A DNA stretch of 27,289 nucleotides from Eubacteriaceae bacterium (GTDB lineage: Bacteria; Bacillota; Clostridia; Eubacteriales; Alkalibacteraceae). The translations under genes were made by a program, and so were the position numbers. Positions 1 to 6,340 of the stretch are shown here, in pieces (position 1 is the stretch's first letter; each line of letters begins with the position of its first letter). The stretch spans positions 1 through 27,289 of the forward strand of contig DMAW01000097.1 in assembly GCA_003446375.1 (NCBI GenBank), given 5' to 3'. The notes under the pieces were generated by a model, which made no database searches, was not told where the DNA came from, and was given only the letters and a program-made list of their open reading frames with translations.

Positions 1-12
1 AGCAAGAAATAT

Positions 13-41
13 TTGTGTTTTTCAAGGTTTGAAACTATAAT
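13..41 (+). promoter_or_regulatory. Candidate sigma-A promoter for the asp23/nusB operon
   Basis: A TATAAT -10 box at 36-41 follows a TTGTGT -35-like box at 13-18 with a 17-nt spacer. A second possible -10, TATTAT at 44-49 preceded by TG (extended -10), lies just downstream, so the exact start is uncertain. The gene start is at 87, leaving a leader of about 40 nt. Consensus matching by eye only. Confidence 0.45.
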
Positions 42-86
42 GGTATTATAGAATAATTTTTAAAAAGCATCGCGGAGGGATAACCT

Positions 87-446
87 ATGGAATATAAAGA
101 AGATGTAAAAGGAAATGTGATAGTAAGTGAAGATGTAGTATCTGCTATAGCTAATTTGGCTGCAACAGAGGTGGAAGGCGTGGCTCACTTGCACCAGGGA
201 ATTACCGGAGGAATCGCTGAAAGACTCGGCAAAAAAAACAATTCAAAAGGAGTGCGGGTCGTAAAAAGCGGCGATGAGCTTATCATCGATTTGTTCGTTG
301 ATGTAGATTTTGGGGTGCAAGTCCAAGAAACTGCCCAAAAAGTTCAAAGAAAAGTAAAAACGACCGTGGAGGCGATGACAGGTACTAGGGTGATACAAGT
401 AAATGTCAACGTAGACGGCGTCAGAATGAAACATGCTACTGACTAA
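87..446 (+). CDS. Asp23/Gls24 family protein (YqhY-like)
   Basis: A 119-residue protein of the Asp23/Gls24 (DUF322) family. The N-terminal half carries the family pattern of a beta strand, then the helix VVSAIANLAATEVEGV, followed by a glycine-rich turn. The C-terminal half ends in the typical VNVNVDGVRM strand. Family members are small cytoplasmic or membrane-associated proteins linked to envelope stress. The B. subtilis homologue next to nusB is YqhY, which is connected to control of acetyl-CoA carboxylase. Position immediately before nusB supports the YqhY assignment. The ATG at 87 has a GGAGGG site 7 nt upstream. No signal peptide or membrane segment is visible. Family call is firm; the molecular role is inferred from relatives. 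Confidence 0.9.
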   Translation: MEYKEDVKGNVIVSEDVVSAIANLAATEVEGVAHLHQGITGGIAERLGKKNNSKGVRVVKSGDELIIDLFVDVDFGVQVQETAQKVQRKVKTTVEAMTGTRVIQVNVNVDGVRMKHATD

Positions 447-447
447 A

Positions 448-489
448 AACAACTGCCCCTTAAGTTGAGTGACTTGCAGGGGTATTGTT
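448..489 (+). other. Imperfect hairpin between asp23 and nusB
   Basis: AACAA (448-452) can pair with TTGTT (485-489), CCCCT (456-460) with AGGGG (478-482), and AAGT (462-465) with ACTT (472-475), separated by small internal loops and capped by a 6-nt loop. There is no oligo-T run after it, so it is not a standard terminator. It could be an mRNA processing or stability element, or partial attenuation. A competing pairing CAACT (450-454)/AGTTG (463-467) is also possible. Confidence 0.35.
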
Positions 490-504
490 ATGTTAAAATA
501 TAAT
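474..504 (+). promoter_or_regulatory. Weak candidate promoter for nusB
   Basis: TATAAT at 499-504 sits 20 nt before the nusB start codon. The best -35-like box is TTGCAG at 474-479, with a long 19-nt spacer that overlaps the hairpin. Plausible as an internal promoter but weak. Confidence 0.3.
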
Positions 505-523
505 TCAATACGGAGGAAACAAG

Positions 524-955
524 ATGAGCAGAAGATTTGCAAGAGAACTAGTGCTTAAGATAGCTTTTCAGATGAACTTTGACGATGAAGACAATCTTAC
601 GGATATAGCCTCTACAGTAGAAAACTATAGGGAATTGGACGAAGAGCCTCAAATGCATGAATTGAACGACAATGATAGGATGTTCGTTAAAGATATACTA
701 AAGGGAATAGAAGTCAACAAAGCCATGTTAGACCAAAAGATCAATGAACATCTGGTAAATTGGACCATAGACAGATTGAACATCTTGGATGCAGCTATGT
801 TAAGAATAGCTGCTTATGAAATTTTATTTCTAAAAGACACGCCTAAAGCAATTATTATTAATGAAGCTTTGAATTTAGTAGCTAGATTTGGAGACGAAAA
901 ATCTACAAAGTACATAAATGCGGTATTGGATAATATTGACAACGATGAAGCGTGA
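524..955 (+). CDS. nusB: Transcription antitermination factor NusB
   Basis: A 143-residue all-helical protein matching NusB in length and order. The N-terminal segment SRRFARELVLKIAFQMNF corresponds to the first helix of the family (usual pattern R..AR..A.Q.L). The C-terminal block carries ILDAAMLRIAAYEILF and KAIIINEALNLVARFG, the most conserved NusB signatures, ending in YINAVLDNI. NusB binds boxA RNA with NusE (ribosomal protein S10) for rRNA antitermination. ATG at 524 has a GGAGG site (512-516) 7 nt upstream. Its 3' end overlaps the next gene by 11 nt, suggesting translational coupling. Confidence 0.96.
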   Translation: MSRRFARELVLKIAFQMNFDDEDNLTDIASTVENYRELDEEPQMHELNDNDRMFVKDILKGIEVNKAMLDQKINEHLVNWTIDRLNILDAAMLRIAAYEILFLKDTPKAIIINEALNLVARFGDEKSTKYINAVLDNIDNDEA

Positions 956-1907
956 AATTTTTTTAGGAATAGATACAAGTAATTACACTACATCCATTGC
1001 AGCTATAAATAAATATGGTCACAGGCTATTTGACATAAGGATTCCACTTGAAGTCAAAAAAGGAAAAAGAGGCTTAAGGCAGCAAGAAGCTGTTTTTCAG
1101 CACATAAAGAATTTAGGTGAAATTGCAGGAAAGATTGAAAGCTTTTACGGGAATATATCAGCAGTCGCTTCTTCAGTCAGTCCGAGAAACGTCGAAGGTT
1201 CATATATGCCGGTTTTCGAAGTTTCAAAAAACACAGGGATGTTGATAGCATCCATATGTGGAGCGGACTTTGTGGAAACGTCTCATCAAAGAGGACACGT
1301 TAGAGCGGCGCTTTATTCAAACAATTTGATTTCAAGCCAATTTATCGGAATTCATATAAGCGGTGGAACCACGGAATTTATAGAATACGAATGGAACAGG
1401 TATTTTATCAAAGAAAAAATTGTTGGACAAACTTTAGATATTAGCCTGGGTCAGGTAATCGACAGAATCGGCGTAGAGATGGATTTTTTGTTTCCTGCCG
1501 GATCTATGATGGAAAAATATTTAGATAAGATTGAGTCAACAGGGTTTGAAAAAGAATTTAAATACAAAGCCAACTATAATAGCCGTGGCATAAATTTGTC
1601 AGGGCTTGAAACTTATCTCTCTGAGCTGTACAAAAATACTGGAAATAAGGCGCTTGTCATCTACACAGCATTTGAAAATGCATCTCGCCTTCTTGCAGAG
1701 GCAAGTAGGGACATCTGCCACAAGCAGTCGATTCCCGATGTTTTGTTTTGTGGCGGAGTAGCATCGAATAAATATATTCAAAATTCATTAAGGAATAAGT
1801 TGGTTGAATATGGCATTAATACATATTTTTGCGCTCCGAATGATTGTACCGATAATGCATTTGGAGTGGCGTTGATAGCAAAAGACCATTTTGAGGAGCG
1901 AATATAA
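945..1907 (+). CDS. TsaD-like peptidase M22 / Kae1-family protein
   Basis: A 320-residue ASKHA-fold protein of the Kae1/TsaD (peptidase M22, 'O-sialoglycoprotein endopeptidase') family. Visible motifs are GIDTSNYTTS near residues 8-17 (phosphate loop 1), the metal-binding pair H114 and H118 in HQRGH, HISGGTTEF near 137-145 (phosphate loop 2), GGVASNKY near 270-277, and CTDNA with D303 as the third metal ligand. True TsaD makes t6A37 in tRNA with TsaB/E and usually has a SCDET-type N-terminal motif; here it is SNYTTS. This is therefore probably the clostridial paralogue that sits between nusB and xseA, whose substrate is unknown. ATG 945 is chosen because longer starts would add unconserved residues; it overlaps nusB by 11 nt. 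Confidence 0.8.
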   Translation: MKREIFLGIDTSNYTTSIAAINKYGHRLFDIRIPLEVKKGKRGLRQQEAVFQHIKNLGEIAGKIESFYGNISAVASSVSPRNVEGSYMPVFEVSKNTGMLIASICGADFVETSHQRGHVRAALYSNNLISSQFIGIHISGGTTEFIEYEWNRYFIKEKIVGQTLDISLGQVIDRIGVEMDFLFPAGSMMEKYLDKIESTGFEKEFKYKANYNSRGINLSGLETYLSELYKNTGNKALVIYTAFENASRLLAEASRDICHKQSIPDVLFCGGVASNKYIQNSLRNKLVEYGINTYFCAPNDCTDNAFGVALIAKDHFEERI

Positions 1908-3103
1908 TGAAGCAAAGGATACTTAGCGTCAGCAAACTCACAAAGTATATAAAATCAATTTTTGATAATGATGTTATATTGAAAAATGTAATCGTAGAAG
2001 GCGAAATTTCCAACTACAAATTACATTCTTCAGGTCATGCATATTTTTCAATAAAAGACAATGAAAGCAGGCTGAATTGCGTGATGTTTAAAAACGCCGT
2101 AGCTGCAGCGCCAACAGTCAATGATGGGGATAAAGTGGTCTTGCATGGAAACATATCGGTTTATGAAAAAAACGGGCAATACCAACTCTATGTGCAAAAA
2201 TGCGAAAAAAAGGGTCTTGGAGATTTATATATAGAATTTGAAAAGCTGAAGTCGGAGCTCGAATCTTTAGGATGGTTCGATCCTGCCCAAAAAAAGGAAA
2301 TACCCAAGGTGCCTCATAAGATTGGAATTGTTACATCGCCTACAGGCGCTGCTATCAGAGATATGCTGTCAGTTATAAAAAGAAGATTTCCCAATGTAGA
2401 AATTTACTTAATTCCCGTATCAGTTCAAGGCAAGGACGCTCCTTTAGAAATAGCCGGAGGAATAAATCTACTTAACGTTATGGACAGCGTAGACGTAGTG
2501 ATAACAGGACGTGGGGGAGGATCTATTGAAGAACTGTGGGCTTTTAATGAAAGGATAGTAGCAGAAAGCATTCATAACTCAAAAATACCGGTAATAAGCG
2601 CAGTAGGACATGAAACTGATTTTACTATCAGCGATTTTGTGGCAGATTTAAGAGCACCTACGCCGTCGGCGGCAGGAGAGTTGGCAGTCCCTTCCATGTC
2701 GGATCTGATCGATAAGCTATCTTTTTTTGAAAAGAGGCTTACTAAAGATTTAAGTTCACAACTTGCTATTAAAAAGGAGCAATTAGGCAGGTTGAAAGAG
2801 AATTATTTTTTCTCAAGACCAGATATGTTTTATTCAGGTCAAGTGCAGACCTTAGATTTATTGAGAACAAATATAGAAAGAGCCATAGCAAAGATCTTAG
2901 ATGAAAAAAATACGATGTTGGAAGGATACAAATCAGAACTTAAGGGCATGAATCCCGAGAATGTATTAAAAAGAGGCTTTGCAGCGGTTAAAAATCTTCA
3001 GGGCGGCTATATCAGCAGTCTTGGCCAAGTTTCTCTTGGAGATGATGTTGAGATCGTGTTTAAAGATGGCACCGCTAAATCAAAAATATTGAGCAAAGGA
3101 TAG
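1907..3103 (+). CDS. xseA: Exodeoxyribonuclease VII large subunit
   Basis: A 398-residue protein with the complete XseA layout: an N-terminal OB-fold (about residues 5-100, including VIVEGEISNYK and GHAYFSIKD), then the catalytic domain with GIVTSPTGAAIRDM, the GRGGGSIEELWAFN block and VISAVGHETDFTISDFVADLRAPTPSAA, and a C-terminal helical, coiled-coil-rich region. With XseB it forms exonuclease VII, which degrades single-stranded DNA from both ends into oligonucleotides. The ATG overlaps the preceding stop by one base (TAATG), with a GAGGAG site just upstream. xseB follows with no gap. Slightly shorter than E. coli XseA (about 455 aa), which is common in Firmicutes. Confidence 0.97.
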   Translation: MKQRILSVSKLTKYIKSIFDNDVILKNVIVEGEISNYKLHSSGHAYFSIKDNESRLNCVMFKNAVAAAPTVNDGDKVVLHGNISVYEKNGQYQLYVQKCEKKGLGDLYIEFEKLKSELESLGWFDPAQKKEIPKVPHKIGIVTSPTGAAIRDMLSVIKRRFPNVEIYLIPVSVQGKDAPLEIAGGINLLNVMDSVDVVITGRGGGSIEELWAFNERIVAESIHNSKIPVISAVGHETDFTISDFVADLRAPTPSAAGELAVPSMSDLIDKLSFFEKRLTKDLSSQLAIKKEQLGRLKENYFFSRPDMFYSGQVQTLDLLRTNIERAIAKILDEKNTMLEGYKSELKGMNPENVLKRGFAAVKNLQGGYISSLGQVSLGDDVEIVFKDGTAKSKILSKG

Positions 3104-3346
3104 ATGGATATGAAAAAAACTGCTTTTGAAGACAATATTAAACGGATTGAAGAAATAATAAGAAAAATTGAAGGAAGCCAAATCTCGTTGGATGATAGTG
3201 TGAAATATTTTGAAGAAGGCATGAAGTTGATCAAAGAATGTGAAATTAAGTTGGAGAGCACTAAGCAAAAAGTGGTCAAACTTGTTTCGAAAGACGGAAT
3301 TGTAGTGGAAGAGCCTCTTGACACAGGAGAAGAAGATGAACTTTAA
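3104..3346 (+). CDS. xseB: Exodeoxyribonuclease VII small subunit
   Basis: An 80-residue protein with the XseB core: FEDNIKRIEEIIRKIEGSQISLDDSVKYFEEG, then LIKECEIKLESTKQKV, two amphipathic helices that wrap the large subunit, followed by a short acidic tail. The start codon abuts the xseA stop; an alternative ATG lies two codons downstream. The 3' end overlaps the ispA start by 11 nt. Length and position match the family. Confidence 0.95.
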   Translation: MDMKKTAFEDNIKRIEEIIRKIEGSQISLDDSVKYFEEGMKLIKECEIKLESTKQKVVKLVSKDGIVVEEPLDTGEEDEL

Positions 3347-4220
3347 GAATGAGTATGCCAAGAGACAATCAGAGATAGAGAGTGCTTTGAAAAGTTGCAT
3401 AAGCGAGTTGAAAGGGCATATTCCTGAAGAACTTTACATGTCCATGAAGTACAGTCTAATGGCAGGAGGGAAGCGCTTAAGGCCTGTGATGCTGCTGGAG
3501 TTTTCTAAATTTGGTCAAAGTGATTATAAAGGAGCATTGCCGTTGGCTTGCGCCATGGAAATGATTCATACATACTCTCTTATACACGATGATCTGCCCT
3601 CGATGGATAATGATGATTTAAGAAGAGGAAAACCTACAAACCATAAAGTCTACGGAGAAAATATTGCAATATTGGCTGGAGACGGTTTGCTGAATTATTC
3701 ATTTGAGACCATGTTGGAAGGCATAGAAGATGGTCATGATGGATATCTTCAGGGAATGAGGCAAATTTCTAAAGCTGCCGGTGCCAGGGGAATGATTGGC
3801 GGACAGGTTGATGATATTAAAAATGAAGGAATATCCATGAATATTCAAACTCTAGACAGCATAAATTCAAGAAAGACAGGCGCGCTTATAAAAGCTTCAG
3901 TGCTTGCGGGAGCGTTTTTCTCGAAACTTGACGATGAAAGAGTTGAAAACCTTGAAGCTTATAGCGAAAAAGTAGGGCTTGCATTTCAAATAGTCGACGA
4001 TCTGCTTGATGTTACGGGTGATGAAAAAAAGACCGGAAAAAGGGCAGGCAAAGACCAAGAAAACAAAAAAACAACATATCCTGTGGTTTACGGTATTGAG
4101 AAGAGTCGAAGTATTGTAGATGAACTCTATCAACAAGCACTGGATCATTTAAGAAAAGCTCAAGCAGATACGGAATTTATAGTGTCTTTGACCAAATTTT
4201 TATGTGATAGAGATTATTGA
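3336..4220 (+). CDS. ispA: Short-chain (E)-prenyl diphosphate synthase, probably farnesyl diphosphate synthase
   Basis: A 294-residue polyprenyl synthase. It condenses IPP with DMAPP/GPP, supplying FPP for undecaprenyl phosphate (the cell-wall lipid carrier) and other isoprenoids. Motifs are GGKRLRP at about 44-50, the first Asp-rich motif DDLPSMD at 85-91 with the two-residue insertion typical of bacterial type II FPP synthases, DGLL, GGQVDD near 155-160, RKTGALI, the second Asp-rich motif DDLLD at 221-225, and a KKTTYP motif. ATG 3336 is preferred to the in-frame TTG at 3318 because an AGGAG site lies just before it. The gene overlaps xseB. In related genomes dxs is often nearby; here the OLE RNA gene follows instead. 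Confidence 0.94.
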   Translation: MNFKNEYAKRQSEIESALKSCISELKGHIPEELYMSMKYSLMAGGKRLRPVMLLEFSKFGQSDYKGALPLACAMEMIHTYSLIHDDLPSMDNDDLRRGKPTNHKVYGENIAILAGDGLLNYSFETMLEGIEDGHDGYLQGMRQISKAAGARGMIGGQVDDIKNEGISMNIQTLDSINSRKTGALIKASVLAGAFFSKLDDERVENLEAYSEKVGLAFQIVDDLLDVTGDEKKTGKRAGKDQENKKTTYPVVYGIEKSRSIVDELYQQALDHLRKAQADTEFIVSLTKFLCDRDY

Positions 4221-4266
4221 TCTTAACTAAGAATAAATTTTCAGCACTGCTTGAATAAAGGATCGT

Positions 4267-4295
4267 TTGTAAACAAAATATGGATATGATATAAT
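4267..4295 (+). promoter_or_regulatory. Promoter of the OLE RNA gene
   Basis: A strong sigma-A-type promoter lies in the ispA-OLE gap: TTGTAA (4267-4272), a 17-nt spacer, and TATAAT (4290-4295) preceded by TGA, making an extended -10. The predicted start near 4302 falls just before the first base of the OLE closing helix (4307). OLE can thus be made independently of the upstream operon. Confidence 0.7.
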
Positions 4296-4304
4296 TCATT
4301 TATT

Positions 4305-4870
4305 CGATATGGTGGCGCAGTATTCTAGTCAGATCTATCGCTTCTCAAGGCGGGGCTAAAAATCCGTCGAAGGGCACATCGATGAAGTTTCTTGTATTGG
4401 CTTTCGACGCCCAGTTGGGGGCTTTTACAGGGAGTAAAGGGAGATGGGGCGATCCGCAATGGCATGCGGGCGTAGACCCTGCTCCCGCGGAGACCCGGCT
4501 TGCCGGGAGAAACCTGCTGAAGTGTTGAAAAATATGGATGCAGCGTAGCCTGCCTTGAGTGAGGTAGGGAGATGATAAGATCAGTTCGTCAGGCTTTTGA
4601 GCTCAAAGCCGTCGAATATTGCTTTTCGAAACCTATCTTGCAAAAGAGGCTAGGGAGCGATGTGACTGTTGAGGAAAACTCCTAGACTGTTCCTTTTGGA
4701 GGCATGGCGAGGATTACAGTGTGTACTAAGTGGCAATCCAGCCTCGTCTTTGGCAACAGGACGAAAAAAGGGCAAGGGAAACCGCTGATTTGGCGACGAG
4801 TCAGTCTCTTTTTGGGAAAACCTGCTGGACCTAAGACGCAAAGTTTACTTGTCGTGCCGCCACCATATTA
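4305..4870 (+). ncRNA. ole: OLE RNA (Ornate, Large, Extremophilic)
   Basis: About 565 nt of highly structured, comparatively GC-rich, non-coding sequence between ispA and a small membrane-protein gene, the classic OLE locus. Its ends form a perfect 11-bp helix: 4307-4317 (ATATGGTGGCG) with 4858-4868 (CGCCACCATAT). Internal helices visible by eye include 4365-4373/4401-4409, 4454-4458/4465-4469, 4494-4498/4503-4507 with a CTTG loop, 4592-4597/4605-4610 and 4743-4748/4795-4800. OLE is an abundant RNA of mostly anaerobic, often extremophilic Firmicutes. It forms a membrane-associated ribonucleoprotein with OapA and also binds OapB and OapC; in Halalkalibacterium (Bacillus) halodurans it affects tolerance to cold, short-chain alcohols and Mg2+. 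Family mean length is about 600 nt. Small ORFs inside it on both strands have no protein-like features. Ends are set from the closing helix and promoter, so they are approximate. Confidence 0.93.
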
Positions 4871-4894
4871 TATTAATTCCATTTGGAGGAAATC

Positions 4895-5509
4895 TTGAAA
4901 GAGAACGTGAACAATGCAAGGCGAAATAAAAAGTCAAACAAAGAATTAAAAATTGAAAAACAAAGAAGATGGTTGGTATTTATTACAATATGGACCTTTT
5001 TTCTTTCTATCGGAATAAACCTCGTTTCCGAGTTGTTTTTAAACAATTCGGATATTTTGGTTTCTTTTTTTATTCTCATAATAATCGTGATTACCGGGAT
5101 ATTTTTCGACATGGTAGGAATAGCTGTAGCATCTACGAATATAACGCCCTTTAATTCAATGGCGGCAAATCGAGTCAAGGGTTCCAAAGAAGCAGTGGAT
5201 ATCGTAAAGAATGCAAGCCAGGTGTCGAATTTCTGCAATGATGTTGTAGGAGATATTTGCGGTATAGTCAGTGGAGCCACTGCCATAAGCATAGTATTTC
5301 AATTAGGCAGTCGTTTTGAATTTATGGAAACAACAGTGCTTGCCGTTATTTTAAATGGGCTTTTGGCTGCTGTCACAGTAGGCGGAAAAGCTTTGGGTAA
5401 AAACATAGCCATGGAAAAGAGCACTCAAATAGTATATAGATTCGGTTATATAATAGCATTTTTTAAAAAGCCTTTTGGCAAAGTGAAAGGCGGTAGGGAT
5501 ATTGGTTAG
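4895..5509 (+). CDS. oapA: OLE-associated membrane protein OapA
   Basis: A 204-residue integral membrane protein encoded right after OLE RNA. A highly basic N-terminus (NNARRNKKSNKELKIEKQRR) is followed by hydrophobic segments at about 27-50 (WLVFITIWTFFLSIGINLVS), 56-80, 120-145 and 150-170, with a basic C-terminal tail. The segment VASTNITPFNSMAANRVKGS followed by NDVVGDICGIVSGA resembles the layout of DUF21/CNNM-CorC Mg2+ transport-related proteins. OapA binds OLE RNA and anchors it to the membrane; the basic tail fits RNA binding. The TTG at 4895 is chosen because GGAGG (4885-4889) sits 5 nt upstream; an in-frame TTG at 4883 has no suitable site. It overlaps tlyA by 8 nt. The assignment leans on OLE adjacency plus topology. 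Confidence 0.9.
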   Translation: MKENVNNARRNKKSNKELKIEKQRRWLVFITIWTFFLSIGINLVSELFLNNSDILVSFFILIIIVITGIFFDMVGIAVASTNITPFNSMAANRVKGSKEAVDIVKNASQVSNFCNDVVGDICGIVSGATAISIVFQLGSRFEFMETTVLAVILNGLLAAVTVGGKALGKNIAMEKSTQIVYRFGYIIAFFKKPFGKVKGGRDIG

Positions 5510-6296
5510 GTTGGATGTCTACCTATATGAAAATAAGTATTTCGACAGTAGGGAACAAGCTAAAAGGAACATAATGGCAGGAAACGTAAGTATAAATGGA
5601 CATGTCGCTGATAAAGCAGGAACCTCAGTAAAGGAAGATGATATAATAACTGTAAAGCAAAAAGACTGCCCATACGTCAGCAGAGGCGGCCTGAAGCTTG
5701 AAAAAGCCATGAAATCCTTCGGTTTGAGCCTCAGGGGTAAAACGGCCATGGATGTAGGAGCTTCTACTGGGGGATTTACTGACTGTATGTTGGCTAAAGG
5801 GATAAGTAAAGTGTACGCAATCGATGTGGGATACGGTCAATTGGACTGGAAGCTTAGAAATGATCCAAGAGTGGTTTCAATGGAGAGAAAAAACTTCAGA
5901 TATATGGAATTTGAAGAAATTGGGCAAAAAGTAGACTTTCTTGTAATGGATGTCTCTTTTATATCAGTGACTAAACTTGTTGAAAAGATAAAGCTTTTTT
6001 TAAAACCCGGAGGTCAAGGCGTGATACTGATCAAGCCTCAATTTGAAGCGGGAAAAGATAAGGTGGGAAAAAACGGAATAGTCAAAGACCCTGAAATCCA
6101 TAAAGAAGTGATTAAAAGAATAACAGGATACTTTGCACAAAACTTTCTTGCGCCAAAAGACATAGAGTATTCTCCCATAAGAGGAGCTAAAGGAAATGTA
6201 GAATATCTTTTGTTGATAGAACATCAAGGAGATTCAAATGAAAAGATTCAAGAATATGCAGATAAAGTGATACAAAATGCCTTTAATAATTTATAA
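5502..6296 (+). CDS. tlyA: TlyA family rRNA 2'-O-methyltransferase / hemolysin A-like (YqxC)
   Basis: A 264-residue protein with an N-terminal S4 RNA-binding domain (about residues 1-60: RLDVYLYENKYFDSREQAKR, then AGNVSING) and a C-terminal FtsJ-like methyltransferase domain with the SAM loop DVGASTGGFTDCMLAKG (about 80-96), the DVGYGQLDWKLR segment and VMDVSFIS. TlyA homologues 2'-O-methylate 16S/23S rRNA; several also show haemolytic activity whose meaning is debated. TTG 5502 fits the conserved N-terminus and overlaps the oapA stop by 8 nt, implying coupling to OapA translation. Its position before nadK-argR-recN matches the Firmicute order yqxC-ahrC-recN. Confidence 0.95.
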   Translation: MVRLDVYLYENKYFDSREQAKRNIMAGNVSINGHVADKAGTSVKEDDIITVKQKDCPYVSRGGLKLEKAMKSFGLSLRGKTAMDVGASTGGFTDCMLAKGISKVYAIDVGYGQLDWKLRNDPRVVSMERKNFRYMEFEEIGQKVDFLVMDVSFISVTKLVEKIKLFLKPGGQGVILIKPQFEAGKDKVGKNGIVKDPEIHKEVIKRITGYFAQNFLAPKDIEYSPIRGAKGNVEYLLLIEHQGDSNEKIQEYADKVIQNAFNNL

Positions 6297-6340
6297 TAAT
6301 CATAAGGAATAAATAAATATGCAGTATTGGCGGGGTTTAA

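Noticed and set aside
4671..4682. GAGGAAAACTCC, resembling the conserved GAGGAAAGTCC of bacterial RNase P RNA
   Set aside because: Other universal RNase P elements (such as the ACAGAAA core segment at the 3' end and the P4 pairing) are not seen, and the length and ispA-oapA context fit OLE.
4650..4841. A 63-codon minus-strand ORF inside the 4305-4870 region
   Set aside because: It lies wholly inside the OLE RNA, has no recognisable domain or good ribosome-binding site, and is explained by the lack of stop codons in GC-richer structured RNA.
4305..4870. Group I or group II intron, or a riboswitch, as explanation of the large structured region
   Set aside because: It interrupts no gene, carries no intron-encoded protein or domain V-like ending, and is far longer than known riboswitches; it has its own promoter and the OLE gene context.
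4704..4898. A 64-codon plus-strand ORF spanning the OLE 3' half and the oapA start
   Set aside because: Its codons follow the RNA's paired segments, it runs through the closing helix and the oapA ribosome-binding site, and its product has no protein-like features.
4883..5292. Long minus-strand ORF opposite oapA
   Set aside because: Antisense to a well-supported membrane-protein gene; its hydrophobic composition mirrors that gene and it lacks a start signal.
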